A DNA stretch of 64,000 nt, taken from Vanilla planifolia. Its lineage: Eukaryota > Streptophyta > Magnoliopsida > Asparagales > Orchidaceae. The first letter of the stretch is position 1, and every line of letters begins with the position of its first letter. Positions 15,201 through 26,500 of this stretch are shown in pieces. Position numbers and translations under genes: made by a program. A model generated the notes under the pieces. That model was not told where the DNA came from. It made no database searches and saw only the letters and a list, made by a program, of their open reading frames with translations. The DNA is taken from NCBI GenBank assembly GCA_023846275.1, contig CM043869.1, positions 38,156,737 to 38,220,736 on the forward strand, written 5' to 3'.

Positions 15201-15426
15201 ATGTCATATTTAACAACTACAACACTTGTTAAATATTCCATAAGGAAGTTATTGAGAAGATTACTAAAGGCAGCGTTCTATCTGATGGCAGAGGAAATGG
15301 TTGTCAACTTATGATGTAGAAACCAAAATGATAGGAAGAACAAGTGAAAGTCCTGCTCTTACAAACGTGATGTATCCTTCTTATCAGATGCCATCTCATG
15401 ATGTCTGCTTCTTGCCGGAAACTTAG
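213..15426 (+). CDS. RVE: REVEILLE (RVE) MYB-like transcription factor, 3' part
   Basis: This is the C-terminal 243 residues of a nuclear CCA1/RVE-type single-MYB factor of the RVE3/4/5/6/8 clade. The family binds evening elements and, in the RVE8 group, activates afternoon genes. Exons read 213-336, 434-598, 681-806, 3070-3191, 14961-15020 and 15292-15426. All junctions are GT-AG, and their lengths sum to 244 codons in one frame. The first visible exon opens with [16 protein letters not shown], the last MYB helix with its SHAQKYF signature, followed by the family's HVPPPRPKR stretch. The fourth carries [17 protein letters not shown] and QKLKEMDP. The fifth carries [16 protein letters not shown] and the last WLSTYDV, the conserved C-terminal block. 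The N-terminus lies left of the window. A Leu stands where relatives often have His after FEP. The clade is clear; the exact paralogue is not. Confidence 0.93.
807..3069 (+). other. RVE intron of 2.3 kb
   Basis: AT-rich intron with a GT donor after HP(G) and an acceptor ending TATGCAG. I see no protein-like frame, no structured RNA and no element ends in it. The short reading frames on either strand have no recognisable motif. Confidence 0.8.
3192..6680 (+). other. First part of the 11.8-kb RVE intron
   Basis: The RVE intron runs from 3192 to 14960. This first part is AT-rich. Around 4400-5300 it is rich in charged-looking codons on the plus strand, as decayed retroelement gag regions often are, but no motif lets me name a family. 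I see nothing else. Confidence 0.5.
6690..7860 (-). mobile_element. Copia-type LTR retrotransposon fossil
   Basis: On the minus strand the stretch 7330-6980 translates to the end of a copia polyprotein: the RNase H block with a [15 protein letters not shown] motif and the [10 protein letters not shown] stretch after it. Upstream (7330-7860) are weaker remains resembling the end of the reverse transcriptase. The 250 or so bases below 6980 look like the start of an LTR, but I cannot fix its end. It is an old, badly degraded partial copy with many breaks, lying antisense inside the RVE intron. Confidence 0.75.
7870..8980. other. AT-rich intron stretch, nothing recognised
   Basis: Runs of A and T with no reading frame or repeat structure that I can assign. 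It lies between the minus-strand copia fossil and the LTR-like repeat pair, still inside the RVE intron. Confidence 0.5.
8985..9660 (+). repeat. Two adjacent LTR-like non-coding repeats
   Basis: Two diverged direct copies, about 8985-9290 and 9300-9655. Each holds, in order, a weak TCCCATATC-type box, a short TTTATA-type box, a TCTTTTAA..GCAAAA / GACAAAACC segment and an end resembling ACAATATCTTG..GATGTCATA. The same order occurs in widespread plant LTR or TRIM repeats whose classic form has TCCCACATCGG and ends in GTTACA. The second copy has an internal duplication of about 77 bp (about 9400-9555). The same family recurs in the opposite orientation at 47.7-48.5 kb. It is an old, non-coding relic. 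Confidence 0.6.
10530..13850 (+). mobile_element. Copia-type LTR retrotransposon fossil, most of the polyprotein region
   Basis: Remains appear in canonical copia order on the plus strand. They are gag (about 10560-10800, with a [17 protein letters not shown] stretch), a CCHC zinc knuckle (about 11305-11350, [12 protein letters not shown]), the tail of the integrase (about 11850-12370, with [11 protein letters not shown]), the start of the reverse transcriptase (about 12760-13120, with [10 protein letters not shown]) and RNase H (about 13330-13560). The integrase-before-RT order is what defines copia against gypsy. No LTR pair was recognised. It is old and broken, with many disruptions. Confidence 0.85.
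13984..14445 (-). other. Unassigned 153-codon open frame in the RVE intron
   Basis: An uninterrupted minus-strand frame of 153 codons starting [10 protein letters not shown] and rich in Pro, Leu and Ile. It lies antisense to RVE between the copia fossil and RVE exon 5. A frame this long is uncommon in the surrounding AT-rich DNA, but I recognise no domain, signal peptide or gag/pol motif. It could be a chance frame or the edge of a mobile element. No function is proposed. Confidence 0.25.
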
Positions 15427-18400
15427 GTATTTGTGTTGTGCTTCATATGCAAGATATAATGCCTCAGTGAAACTAATACCAGATCAATATGTGACTGTCA
15501 AAGTTGATTCTTAGGTAAAAGTCTGATGTAAGTTTTCAGATTTCCAAAAACAAAAAAAGAAGTTTGACTTGGTATTCTAGTTTGAATGTATGTATTAATG
15601 CATGAAACTTCTTGTAAAGCTAAGCTCAAAGTGACTTGAGCTTATCCAGTAGAATGTTGCTTGTGTTGGTCTATTGGATTAGGTCTTGATACTAAAATGG
15701 TTGTTAAAATAGGATTATGATTTTGTTTTGATTATAAGTTAGATTATTATGAATCTCAATATTATAAGTTGAATATAATATTAAAATTTTAATAAATAAT
15801 TATGATGAGTCCTGTTTATAGATTCATGTAATTTGTGATTCTCAATGATTCTATCTTTATCATCATCATGATTTTTTGATTGTATTCTATGAAATAGAAC
15901 TACTTTTGATGTATATGATATTTGGTGTTCTTAATAAGTTTGTGTGGAACCATCAAGTTTTATTCAAGTAATTTATTTTGGTTTAATAATTAATGATAAA
16001 ATAATGAGTGTAATATACATGTGTTAAACGAGCCATGGATCACTTTAGTACCCTTATGTTTGAGATGTTTTTCGACTCTATTAGAAGAGTTTCAAGTTGA
16101 AGAAGAAGCATAAACAATCTGAACAAAGCTTTGGCTTGAGGGATGAATTACTAAGCCAAAGTAATATAATAGTTAGTTTCAAATTACATGAAGCGAGTAG
16201 CATTATAATTTGATTATGTGAGTGAAATGGCTCTTATTCAAGGATTAAAATTTTGGGTTATCAAATATTCCCATGAGAGTTTTGGATGTAACTTCGACTC
16301 TTAGCTAAGGATAGCATTGGCTTTGATTTGGCGAAAACTATGAACTGATTAAATTACATTATAGAGTTTTTATTCCATGCTTTGTGATAGTTTAAATTTA
16401 GTTTGAAACTTGATAAGAGTAATTAGTCATGCACTATTTGGTGAAAATCCTATAGTTGATATGGTTGTTAGTAAAAAGTTATAAACAAAATACTATATAA
16501 AGTGGTAAATATGAGTGCATGAGCTTTTTCTATAGTATGTATTTGATGTGCCTTTTATGTACTTTCAAGGTAACTCAAAAAAGCTTCTATTAAGTGCTTT
16601 TAGGAGTTATTACCCAAATTACAAGCTTTGCATACTTTTGAATTCATTTGATATAAGGTATGGTTTGGGCATCACTAATGATATTTGTGGTTTATCGATC
16701 ATTGTGATTATTAAGCCAAATCTAAAATATTTTGATGTATGTTTACTCTTATCTGAAAGTCTCAAAATATTATAAAATTTTGTATGAATTCATAGATCTT
16801 TTACAAATTTGCTATTCAATACTTTGTTTGAAAAGGGTTGTGATATAAAGTTTTGATTCTTTGAATTTAACAAGTAGCTTGAAAGAAAAAAATTTGAAGT
16901 GCTTACTCTTTGATTCCATTGTCTTATGAAACATGCTTAGAACGAAAACCAAATTCTAAAATTCTATTTCATATCATTATCAATATTTTTCTTATTAATT
17001 GCATATTGACTTGAAACCATCTATAATAAATCATAATTTTAACATTTCAAATTTTGTTTTGTATAATATGTTGTAAATATAAAATTTATTTATTTGAGTA
17101 TCTAAGTATCGATATTTAGATTAATAAAATTGACTGTTTAAAACTTTGATGTACTATAGTAAATAATAATATTTGGTTATGTTTCAAAAAAAGTAATAAT
17201 TTGTAAAGTATTTTAGAATTTAAAATTGAACACATTTTTAGAAAAAAATTTGTATGAGAAATTTAAAGTATTTAATTTGTAAATTTTAGATATCTAATTA
17301 TATTATTTAAAATTTTAAAAAAAAAGAATAAAAAAATTAATTTTAAGATTAGTAATTATGAAAATTTTCTTAAACAATAGGGATAGTAATGTAATTAAGT
17401 AGGTAAGGGATAAGTTATTGGAGACTTCGAGGTGAAATTGAAAGAGACTTGGGAGGAGAAGAGGAGTCACTGGTTATAGTTGTTGTAAGAATAATAGATT
17501 AAGAACAATCATAAGAAGTAAGAACAAGGAAGAGCCCACGATAAAAAAGGGAAATTAAAGTTGTGATTGGAGAAGGAAAAAAAGAAGAAGAACAAAGAAA
17601 AAAAAAGGTAGGGCTATAATAAGGAGAGTTGGTGGAATTTCAAGAAAAGGTATTGGGAATTATTTTTAAGTCATTAAACTTGAAAATAATTAAGAAAGTT
17701 AGTGCTTTATGATGTTTCCTTAAAATTTTTTGCTTTAGTTCATTCTTATATGCCTAAAGAGTTTTGTGTAACTTGAAAAGCTCTATTTTGGAAGTTTTAA
17801 GATTGAAGTTTTAAATGAAATCCATGTGATTTTATTTAATTCAAGTATTTTTAAGGTGATGAATTGATACAAGTTTATAAAATTCTACTTTGTATTAGAT
17901 ATGGAATCAATTTAATCATAAAACAAAAGGAGAAATCAAATTTAAGTGCTTTCATCTATGTGAGGACTTATGATATGCAGAGTCGACATACAATGCATTA
18001 GGTTGATTTCTATGGTCAACAAGGTGTTCTAGATTGTCCAGTATGCCAAGTCAATATATAATATATCAAGATCAAATATATAATATTAGGTTGACTTTGT
18101 TTTTCTTAAATCATTATCATGTCATCTATTTCTTTCATTTTTCTATTACTTTTCAAATCATATTATTTTAAAATAAAATCATGACAAACTCGTTTCAAAA
18201 GTATTTGCATGCTCAACTTTAAAAATAATTGAAATCATTGCAAAAGTAGTTTGACTTAATTTTGAATAATAAAAACCAATTTCAAACAACATTATTGAAA
18301 ATCAAATAAATATCACATCTTTTAAAAACTAAGTTTCATACAACATAATAAATATCTCTAATATATGTATATCATCTAAGATAATAAAAAAAAGTTAACA

Positions 18401-18880
18401 TAACAATTAACTCAGTTAATAGTAAAAGAAAAGTGACATCTAAGTCAAGATATATATAAAACAAAAATAAATTTTAGATTTTGTCATATATTGAGTCAAT
18501 TTTAAATATATAATACAATAGAGAATGTGGACAAGTAATATAAATTATAATTTATTTTAATTAAATATGAATTATATTCTTAATAGATATTTTCTAATCG
18601 AGTGGGGGTATTGTAGATTCAAAATTATTATAATTCTTATTGCCTCAAATTGTATGCTAACATGATAATAGTCAAATCTAGAATTTTAGCATATCATTGT
18701 AATGTTCTTGACTTGAAAATTCTGTAATTATGTTGTTTGCAATTTTTGAAAGTTAATTGATTTTTTTTAGAAATTTCTAAAACAAAAAGGTGGAAAGAAA
18801 TAATAATTAAAATAATCTTTTTATTATAAAAAGGCTAATTATCCCTTCCTATGGAAATTATACTCATGTGAACCCTTGGA
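15427..18880. other. RVE 3' flank and AT-rich spacer
   Basis: The first couple of hundred bases presumably hold the RVE 3' untranslated region. The rest, to the GC-rich patch at 18.9 kb, is AT-rich with many A and T runs. The only frame of note (75 codons near 16548) has no recognisable motif. No gene or repeat was identified. Confidence 0.6.
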
Positions 18881-18899
18881 GCAAAAAGGACAAAGATTG

Positions 18900-20520
18900 A
18901 GAAGAGAGTGTCGTTTGCTGTAAGAGCAACCTTGAAGATGACTTTAGCTCTATCGTCACCCGCAGGTTATGTCATATTCATTGCTTTCACACTCTCGCCA
19001 CAAGGAGGGCACAAAGGCGCGTCCGAGCCCATGTCGTTGGCACGTGCGCGCGGCGCAGTATCCACGGCGACCGCAGGCAAGGGCACAACATCATGGCATG
19101 ATGCGGCGCACGTGGTCGGAGCGTCAGCATCAGCGCTAAAGGTTGCTGCGACCACACTTGTTTTCCCAGCTGCTTGAGCAATTGCCTCAATCAGTAGAGA
19201 TATCGATTTCATGGAGAATGTAGCCTGAATCACCGTTAATTACTGACGTTCCAAGAACAAGTCCCTTCTTTCAGTTACTTCCTTCTGCATCACAAACATC
19301 ATTGGGCATTCCAGCCCGAACAGGAGAGCTGCTAGCACTATGCTTAAGTTTCTTATTACTTTTCTTTGTTTTTGTTCCTATCATAGCACTTTAACAACCA
19401 GAAACTGAATCAAGATTAGTCACAGCACACCACAGGATCACCAGAAAAAGTAGGGCACCAGGGGATGGAGTCAAGAATCACACGCGGTTCATAGCGTAGT
19501 AGATTACCTATGCACAAATGTATGCATATGTAATAGAATACCAGTATAAAGGAATAGCAGATATGAAAACCAGATAAGGCCACAACAAGATCATTGCGCC
19601 TAGCCACAACAAATTACACACAGGAACAAACAACCCAACCACAAACAACACAGCAGCAACGCAACAGGCGAATGATGCTGAAGCCGACCACCGAGCGAGG
19701 AGGCCTTGCGAGGAACCTTTGTTATTACAAATTTCGGGCAAGCAAATGAAACATTACAACCCACAGCTGCATTCACCCACAACTAGCACCAACACAATGC
19801 ACAACAGCAGCAGCGCGCGCCAAGAGCCTTCCCGGGCACGCAAACAAACTGCAAACAGAATTTTGCGGGAATAGCGGTTACCTGTTCCGTGCGGCAACCA
19901 AGGGGCTTAATACTGCACCAGTGCCATCGCTCGCATTCAAATTTTTGCCAGAAAATTCAAATTTGAATTTTCAAAAAAACCCGCCACTGAGTCGTTTTCC
20001 TCGTCGCGACGCGCAACGCGCGTGGACAGTAAACCCTAAAACTCAGAGTTGCAGAAAAATTACCTAGACGCATCGCTCGCCGACGCTATTCAGCAATTTG
20101 AACAGAAACGAGACCAGAAAAGCCGTCACATCCAAAAGGCGAGCCCCCGCGCCGGTGCGCCGCGCGTACACGCGTCTGCACTGTAGCCACGAACTTCAAC
20201 TGTAGCTATTGCAAAATGATGCCAGATGAAGATCGTGTGCGCGCCAAGCCCAGGTGAACACCAATCGCGCGTGCAGCACGCACCAGTAGCACGCAGAATA
20301 CGAACCCGCATCCACTTACCTCAGCTCACCGAAGTCACCCATGGGCGCCTCAAGCAAAGCTCCGCACGCGCCTCAAGCAAAGGATTAATTGAGCCACATT
20401 TTTGGGTGTGCTCGCGCGCGCAGGAGACTTGGGGCGCGCGCTGTCGCCGAGGCTATCTGCTCTGGCCTCAATGCTTGCGGCGGGGAGGATTTTCTTCAGG
20501 TTTTTTTGGCTTCGCGGCGG
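18900..20520. other. GC-rich, CpG-rich patch, probably part of a mobile element
   Basis: Base composition changes abruptly near 18900 from AT-rich to GC- and CpG-rich with many GCGC tracts, and reverts near 21.2 kb. Short frames occur on both strands but none longer than about 90 codons matches a family I know. The minus strand has long GC-rich stretches with splice-donor-like sites, resembling the 5' leader of a LINE or other element. I cannot fix its ends and see no target duplication. Confidence 0.45.
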
Positions 20521-21290
20521 CTTCCAGGTTGAGACGCTGTGACGATATGATGCACGCGGCAACATTTGTTATAGTACTCCATAGCATTTGGGTGAACAGA
20601 AATGCATGGAAGCACAAAGTACTAGTGATGAGCAACACCACTTTAATTCGTAACATTCAAATGGACATTACAATTGTGGTGAAGCATTACAATGTGTATG
20701 CATCTAAGCTCAACGGAAACCCAAACAACTCATCCGAGTTGAAAGTAGCCCGACATTGGGTTCCCCCTCCCGCTAGATGGATAATGGTCAATTGTGATGC
20801 CACTATTGGGGATGATGTTGCTGGTGTGGGCATTTTGATTAGGGATTACTTGGGCAGGCCCTTGCTTGTTATGGGCAAAAGATTCTTTTTGCAGTCTAGT
20901 GAGGCCATGGAGACACAAGTAATCTTAGAGGCCCTTAATGTGGTGAGGCACTCGTTCTCGGATTCCCTCGCTGTGGAGGTTCAGATGGATTCAATTCTGG
21001 CGATGCAGGGGTTTAACAACATGCTGAGACACCCATATGCGGGAGGATATTTCTTAGCAGCGCTTACACAAGCTATGAGCTTGAGCGCGTTGCGCATTGT
21101 GCATATGCATCGTGAGGGCAACTCCCCTGCGGACTGGGTCGCGCGCGCTGCTTGTCACACTTATCTTGCTTGGGAATGGGAAATGCCCCTTCCCGAGCCA
21201 CTTAAGTTTTTATTATCTGACTTTTTGTTTGATCCTCTTTAGAGGGTCTTTTGTATTAGCCTAGGCCTTTTCATTATTAAAAGAAAAAAT
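20226..21290 (+). mobile_element. LINE-type 3' end with intact RNase H domain
   Basis: A 338-codon uninterrupted frame (20226-21242). From about residue 101 on it resembles the tail of plant L1-type LINE ORF2 proteins, including IWVNRNAWKH, typical of the stretch before the RNase H domain. Residues about 178-312 form an RVT_3-type RNase H. Asp191 lies in VNCDATIG, Glu229 in AMETQVILEAL, Asp255 in VQMDS and Asp303 in GNSPADWVARAA, the four acidic positions expected. Residues 1-100 are GC-rich and look like non-coding DNA read through, so the true start of homology is near 20520. Downstream is an A-rich stretch, as at LINE 3' ends. The reverse transcriptase part is missing. It could instead be a domesticated stand-alone RNase H gene. 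Confidence 0.65.
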
Positions 21291-21299
21291 AATTATTAA

Positions 21300-22800
21300 A
21301 ATGAATATATAAGAAGTAATGTGGATGACCAAATTCGATGTCTCATAGAAATTCTGACTTTCACTTGTTCTCTTCTTGGGAAAAGATTATCTCTCACATT
21401 TTTATGTTAAGTTTGGTATTTCATTCTCAAAAGTAATTTTAATGATAGATTTACAAGTTGATGGAAGAGTAGGAGAGAAGAGATATGGGGAGTTTAGGGG
21501 ATGACAAATTTATAATTTGTATAATTAGATAGTCTCCCATTGGTTTTTGTTTTTGTAATTTTAACTATTTATATAAAGATTAACACTTTATTTAAAATGA
21601 TGCTAAAACATTAATAAAAAAAATACAAATAAAAAGCTACATTTATTTTGTTATTTAAAATATTTTACTAAGTTATTATACATATATTAAAATATTTTTA
21701 AACATTTTATATAAAATTTTATTATAAACAATAGTTTTGAATAATTTTTTTTCTTTGAATGTCTCATTTGAGTTTTTTTAAAATACTTTATTTGGATCTT
21801 AAGAGAGATTATTGATACAAGTATTAACTTGATTAATAAAAAATATTTTTATTAAGTGATTTTTAAAATTATATTTACTAAATATGTTATTAATAAGGAC
21901 TTAAATGGAATAATTAATATTATAATTTTAAAAATAATTTTAATATTTTTATAATATTAATTTAGAAGGATAAGTTAAACATCTAATTATACTTCAAAAT
22001 ATTATTTTTTAAAATTTAATATTCCAAATAGAGAGTATTCAACTTTGATAAAAAAAATTAATGCATAGGCAATGAGATGAATAAGATGAATTGGGATACT
22101 TAGGAGCTTTGATTTTTTTTTTTATCTATTATAGGGCTAACATTGAGAAAGGATATAAAGTTATCTTAATTGATAAATACTATTTGTTAGGAAAGGAGTA
22201 ACTTTTTTTGGAAGGTAAAGTTTTAATGCAATTAAATTTATCATTTTAACATTATTAATACTTTTATAAATACATAAATATTTTGTCTTTAATAATTGAA
22301 AATACTTTTATAAATACTTTTAATAATTGAAATTAAGTTGTCTTTATTAATTAGACAAATTATTTTTAGAATTTATTATATAATTATGAATAACATTTAT
22401 TTTTACTTGAATATTTTTCTTTTAAATTAAGTGACTTAAATATAATACATTTAATTATCTTTGAGAATACAATTTAAATTAATTTTGTTCCATTACCCAC
22501 ATGATATATATCAATCTACTAGTTAATATAAAATCAAGGTGTTTTTGGAGTTATCTCAAGTAGTCAAATTTATAAGTGTAATCAATTTTAGCAATTTCAT
22601 AACACTTGTTATATAATGATTATAATAATCATTATCAAAATATAATAATCAATTATATTTATTTATTTTTAAGAGGGGAAAATTTTCATGAAATCAAAAT
22701 CAATTTTTCCCAATCTCTATTGTTGTGGTTTATCTGATTTATGACTCTTATTACGGCAATTAGTAGAGAGTTTAATAATTTTAAATGATTTAATTAACAT
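21300..22800. other. Very AT-rich spacer
   Basis: Dense A/T runs, the most AT-rich stretch of the left half of the window. It lies directly upstream of the uL10 gene. I see no frame, repeat unit or element end. Confidence 0.6.
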
Positions 22801-22819
22801 GTACTATTAAATAATAGGC

Positions 22820-22827
22820 TATAAAAT
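22820..22827 (+). promoter_or_regulatory. TATA box of the uL10 gene
   Basis: TATAAAAT lies 104 bases before the uL10 start codon in a spacer otherwise lacking a coding signal. That spacing would give a leader of roughly 70 bases, normal for a plant gene. Confidence 0.55.
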
Positions 22828-22923
22828 GCATTACAGCCATTTATTATATAAGTTTAGAATTTATTTATTTAAGCCTGCTTTACTCTTTGCTGTGCCAGAG
22901 TAGGGGGAAAGAAAAACCTCTCC

Positions 22924-23556
22924 ATGCCCTCTCTGATCTACTCGTTGCGATCCTCGGCGGCGTCGGCCACCTCGGCCGCCCCTTCCCTCCGGTCGGCGAT
23001 GCGTCTTTTGCGGCGGCAGTCGTTGGAGCGCGAACTTGACGGCTGCCAGATGGTGGCCGGATTCTGGTGCCACAGCCTCACGGTCCGGCAGATCCAGTGC
23101 CTCCGCGGTGCGCTGCCCAAGTCCGCTAAGCTCATCGTTGCGAAGAACACTCTCCTCGGGAAATCCACAGAAGGAACGCGTTGGGCTTCCCTCCGCTCCT
23201 GCGCCCGTGGCATGAACGCTTGGCTCTTCATTCGATCCGAAGACGAGGTCCCCGCCGCCCTCAAGGCCTGCCGAGACTTCCAGAGGCAGTGGAAGTTGGA
23301 TCTCAATGATTTCACTGGTGCCGTTTTCCACGGGCATATTTACGGCCCACAGGACTTCGGGGTTCTTGAGACCATGCCTGCCACTTCGGAATCCAACGCC
23401 TATCTCCTCGGTTCCCTTCACTTGCCTGCTGCTTCGCTGATAGGGCTCTTGCAGGTCTCCCAGGAGGGTGTTAGTTCAGTTGCAGCCAATGCCACCACTG
23501 CTGCATCTGGAGCTACCTCTGAGGCAGTGGAGGCTCCTGATCATACCTCTAATTAG
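22924..23556 (+). CDS. Organellar ribosomal protein uL10 (L10)
   Basis: A single-exon gene for a 210-residue large-subunit ribosomal protein. Within the ribosome uL10 forms the base of the stalk that recruits translation factors. Residues about 40-155 match the bacterial/organellar L10 family: MVAGFWCHSLTVRQIQCLR, then AKLIVAKNTLLGKSTEGT, then GMNAWLFIRSED and NDFTGAVFHGHIYGP. The first 35 residues are rich in Ser, Ala and Arg with almost no acids, as in a transit peptide; their Arg content favours mitochondria, though the chloroplast L10 is a close relative. The first half is strongly GC-rich, falling toward the 3' end, a gradient seen in many monocot genes. The last 40 residues are low-complexity Ala/Thr/Ser. 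A TATA box sits upstream. The start is the first ATG of the frame and gives a full presequence. Confidence 0.92.
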   Translation: MPSLIYSLRSSAASATSAAPSLRSAMRLLRRQSLERELDGCQMVAGFWCHSLTVRQIQCLRGALPKSAKLIVAKNTLLGKSTEGTRWASLRSCARGMNAWLFIRSEDEVPAALKACRDFQRQWKLDLNDFTGAVFHGHIYGPQDFGVLETMPATSESNAYLLGSLHLPAASLIGLLQVSQEGVSSVAANATTAASGATSEAVEAPDHTSN

Positions 23557-26500
23557 GTTGCAGTGAGAACATCTTGTTATTTTATTTTTCTTGATATCTT
23601 TTCCCATTTATGCTGTCCTTTATATAAACTGTGTTACTGCTGCAATGCCCGGTGAAGTATTAATTGGGTATGGTGATGCATTTGGCTATTTTTTTATCAG
23701 AAAAAATACTTGATTTTTTGGTTTTTAAGAATGATGCATTATGTGGCAAGCTACATTTTAAGATTCATTACTGATTACAAATGAGATAAATTTTATTCTT
23801 ACATTATAAGGTGAGCAAGTGTTGGAGTTTTAATATACCATTAATATAACCCATATTCATCGGCTTAAGGTTTTATTGGATGTCATGCAGGCATATATTG
23901 GGCTTAATATGGGATATTATTTGATGAAACTGTCTTAATAAGTGACATTGGAGTCAATGGTTTGATTGGGATTAATTAGTTTGCACAATTTGTTATTCAT
24001 GGGTTTTTGGTGAGCTTTTGTTATGTTTAAGTAGAGCATTGATGATCTTATATAGTGTCTCCAAATGTTGAGTAGTTCTTTGTTTCTGCATGACACATAA
24101 TGATGTCGATAACCTTTTTTGGGGCCATTAAAGTGTCATTTAACTGATTCTTGCATAACTTTTGCATTTTTTTCCATCTATATTGGGGCAATTGGTGCAA
24201 TTCATCTACAAGGTGAAATGCGTCTTGGATCACATTGGCATGTTTGTTGTTTGACATGATACTTACTCAACTAGTTAGATTGTTTCACTGTTAAAAAAGA
24301 TAATGATCGACAACATAGAATGACATTCTTAATTATGGAGAGTTCATCGATTATAAATATAATAAGGTTTATTCTAGTGTTATAGGTCATGTTTAGTATT
24401 TGAGTCTTTACTATATCAGTATAATCCTTATCTAAAGACTAAGTTTTTTAGATTATTGGATGTTCATCTATGAATATATTGAATCTAACTTAGACTTTTA
24501 TTTGGTAAAATTCCTTTAACATTTATATTATATGATAGTAAGTAGTTGGGATATTTATACTACTTTTATAACCATAAGAATATATCAAAAATGATAAAAC
24601 CTTATACCATTTTTGTTTATTAGTTTGACATTGGGAGTAGGCATCCTAATCTTAATTAGCCTTTAAAGGATTGTTTACAATCCTAATAACTACAAAAATT
24701 GAAGCAAAAGGTTGAAAATTAAAGTATAAAAGTGCATAAATCTAGTTGTTGAAAACCATTTGATAGTGAATGATTGAAGATTAAGTAATGGGTAGGCATG
24801 ATTGGTTATTACATAATTACTTACGCACATTTTGAAGTTGGAAAATTTGCTTAAGATGTGCATGGATAATCTATAAAAAAGGGGGTGGGGGTTATATTTA
24901 TGTGTTGAGTTATAAGAAATGAAGGGATTAAGAAGCAAGTTTTTGCATTAGAAAAGAATGCTAGTAGAGTTTATAGTAAAAAAAATTGCTATAGAAGAAT
25001 ATTGGAATACTTCAGCTTCAATAATCTATCAATATTTTTAGCAACCATGTAATGTTTTGTTAGATTGAAATCCCATGTAATTGTCTTTTAAATCATGCTT
25101 TAGCAATAGTAATCTATTAAGATTGTAAAGTAACCAATTGATTTTTCCAATTAAAATTTTGAGTTATTTTGAAGATTGTGTAAGTTGGATCCTTCTATAT
25201 TGTTTTTGGTTAGATTTCCAATAATTAAGCTTTACTCAATGGAGGGATTTTGTCCACTTACTATGAGTGCTTACAATGTTAAGTATTAGTTAGGAGATTA
25301 ATTATTAGTCAATTTGATGGTTTTGATTCTCTATTAATTCAAGAAAATAGGTTCAATTGTAAAAATCTTATAGAAATATTAGAGCCTCCAAACACTAGAT
25401 TGAAACATCCAATCCATTCATCATCTATCTGATCAGGCAATCAAATGCGAGTGAAATGGTAGATACTTTTAGTGCTAGAGCTAAACTGGGTGATCAAATT
25501 ATTCATTAATATAACCAGACCATCCAATGAAAAGGTGCCTAATAGGAAGACATTATTGATGCAGGATCATCTAGAAGAACTTCAACAGACATAGCTAATT
25601 AATTGGTCAAGATCCAACAAATGCACCTATATGGGTGTGTTAGGCCACCTTTGGTTCATGTTTGGCTTAATTTTAATGATAATTGCATGTAGATGTTAGT
25701 AGATTTGCCTTCAATGAGCACAATTGGCATTTTGACACATTTGATTAGCTTGGGTCATCTGCAATACTTCTTGGAGATTATCTTGTTCTTGAGTAAACTA
25801 AAACATTATTTCTGAGTAATTGGACATCTTAGATGATTACTTTTGATGGACATGTTGGTAGCTCAAATATCTTCACCATGATTCATTTGGGCTATTTAGG
25901 GTTTTTGACTTGGTGGGTTCACATTGGGTGGTTAGATGACTATACCAAGTAAATTTGTCATAGCTTGTGGTCTACAAATTGCCTGAGGCTATTATCTTAT
26001 TCTGCCACTTTAGTTGCATATTACTTAGAATAGTTTCTAAACTATGAAAGACTCTTATATTGAGTGAGAGCTTTGGCTCTTCCTTCATACTTGTATGTTT
26101 TTAGTTTCAAGCTATAGAAAGCTCCTTATGACTCATATACGAGCCTTATTAGTGTGAGAACATTTTGAGATATAAACCAACTTGAGATGATTTAACTTGA
26201 GTATCAAATTAACAATTGGTTAACCCTATTGATTCTATCAATTCAATTAGTATTAGTTCCTAATGATACTCAATAGGATGGGTGTGAGGCCCAAAGAAGG
26301 ATTTTCTACCATTATTGGTATACTCAAAAAATATAAAAAAATTCATCTAAGGTTCATCACTCCCTTTACATTCAACATTTTTTTTCTCCAACTTAGGGTG
26401 GTTTATAAATTGGGTTCACGTTAACCACACTTAGCGGTCTTAGGATGTTTATTTAGACCTCACAACATGCCTATTCAAACGGCCTAGAATAACTAGAGCA

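Noticed and set aside
22861-23421. Long minus-strand frame (186 codons) opposite the uL10 gene
   Set aside because: Shadow of the GC-rich plus-strand coding sequence; the plus frame matches a known ribosomal protein, the minus frame nothing.
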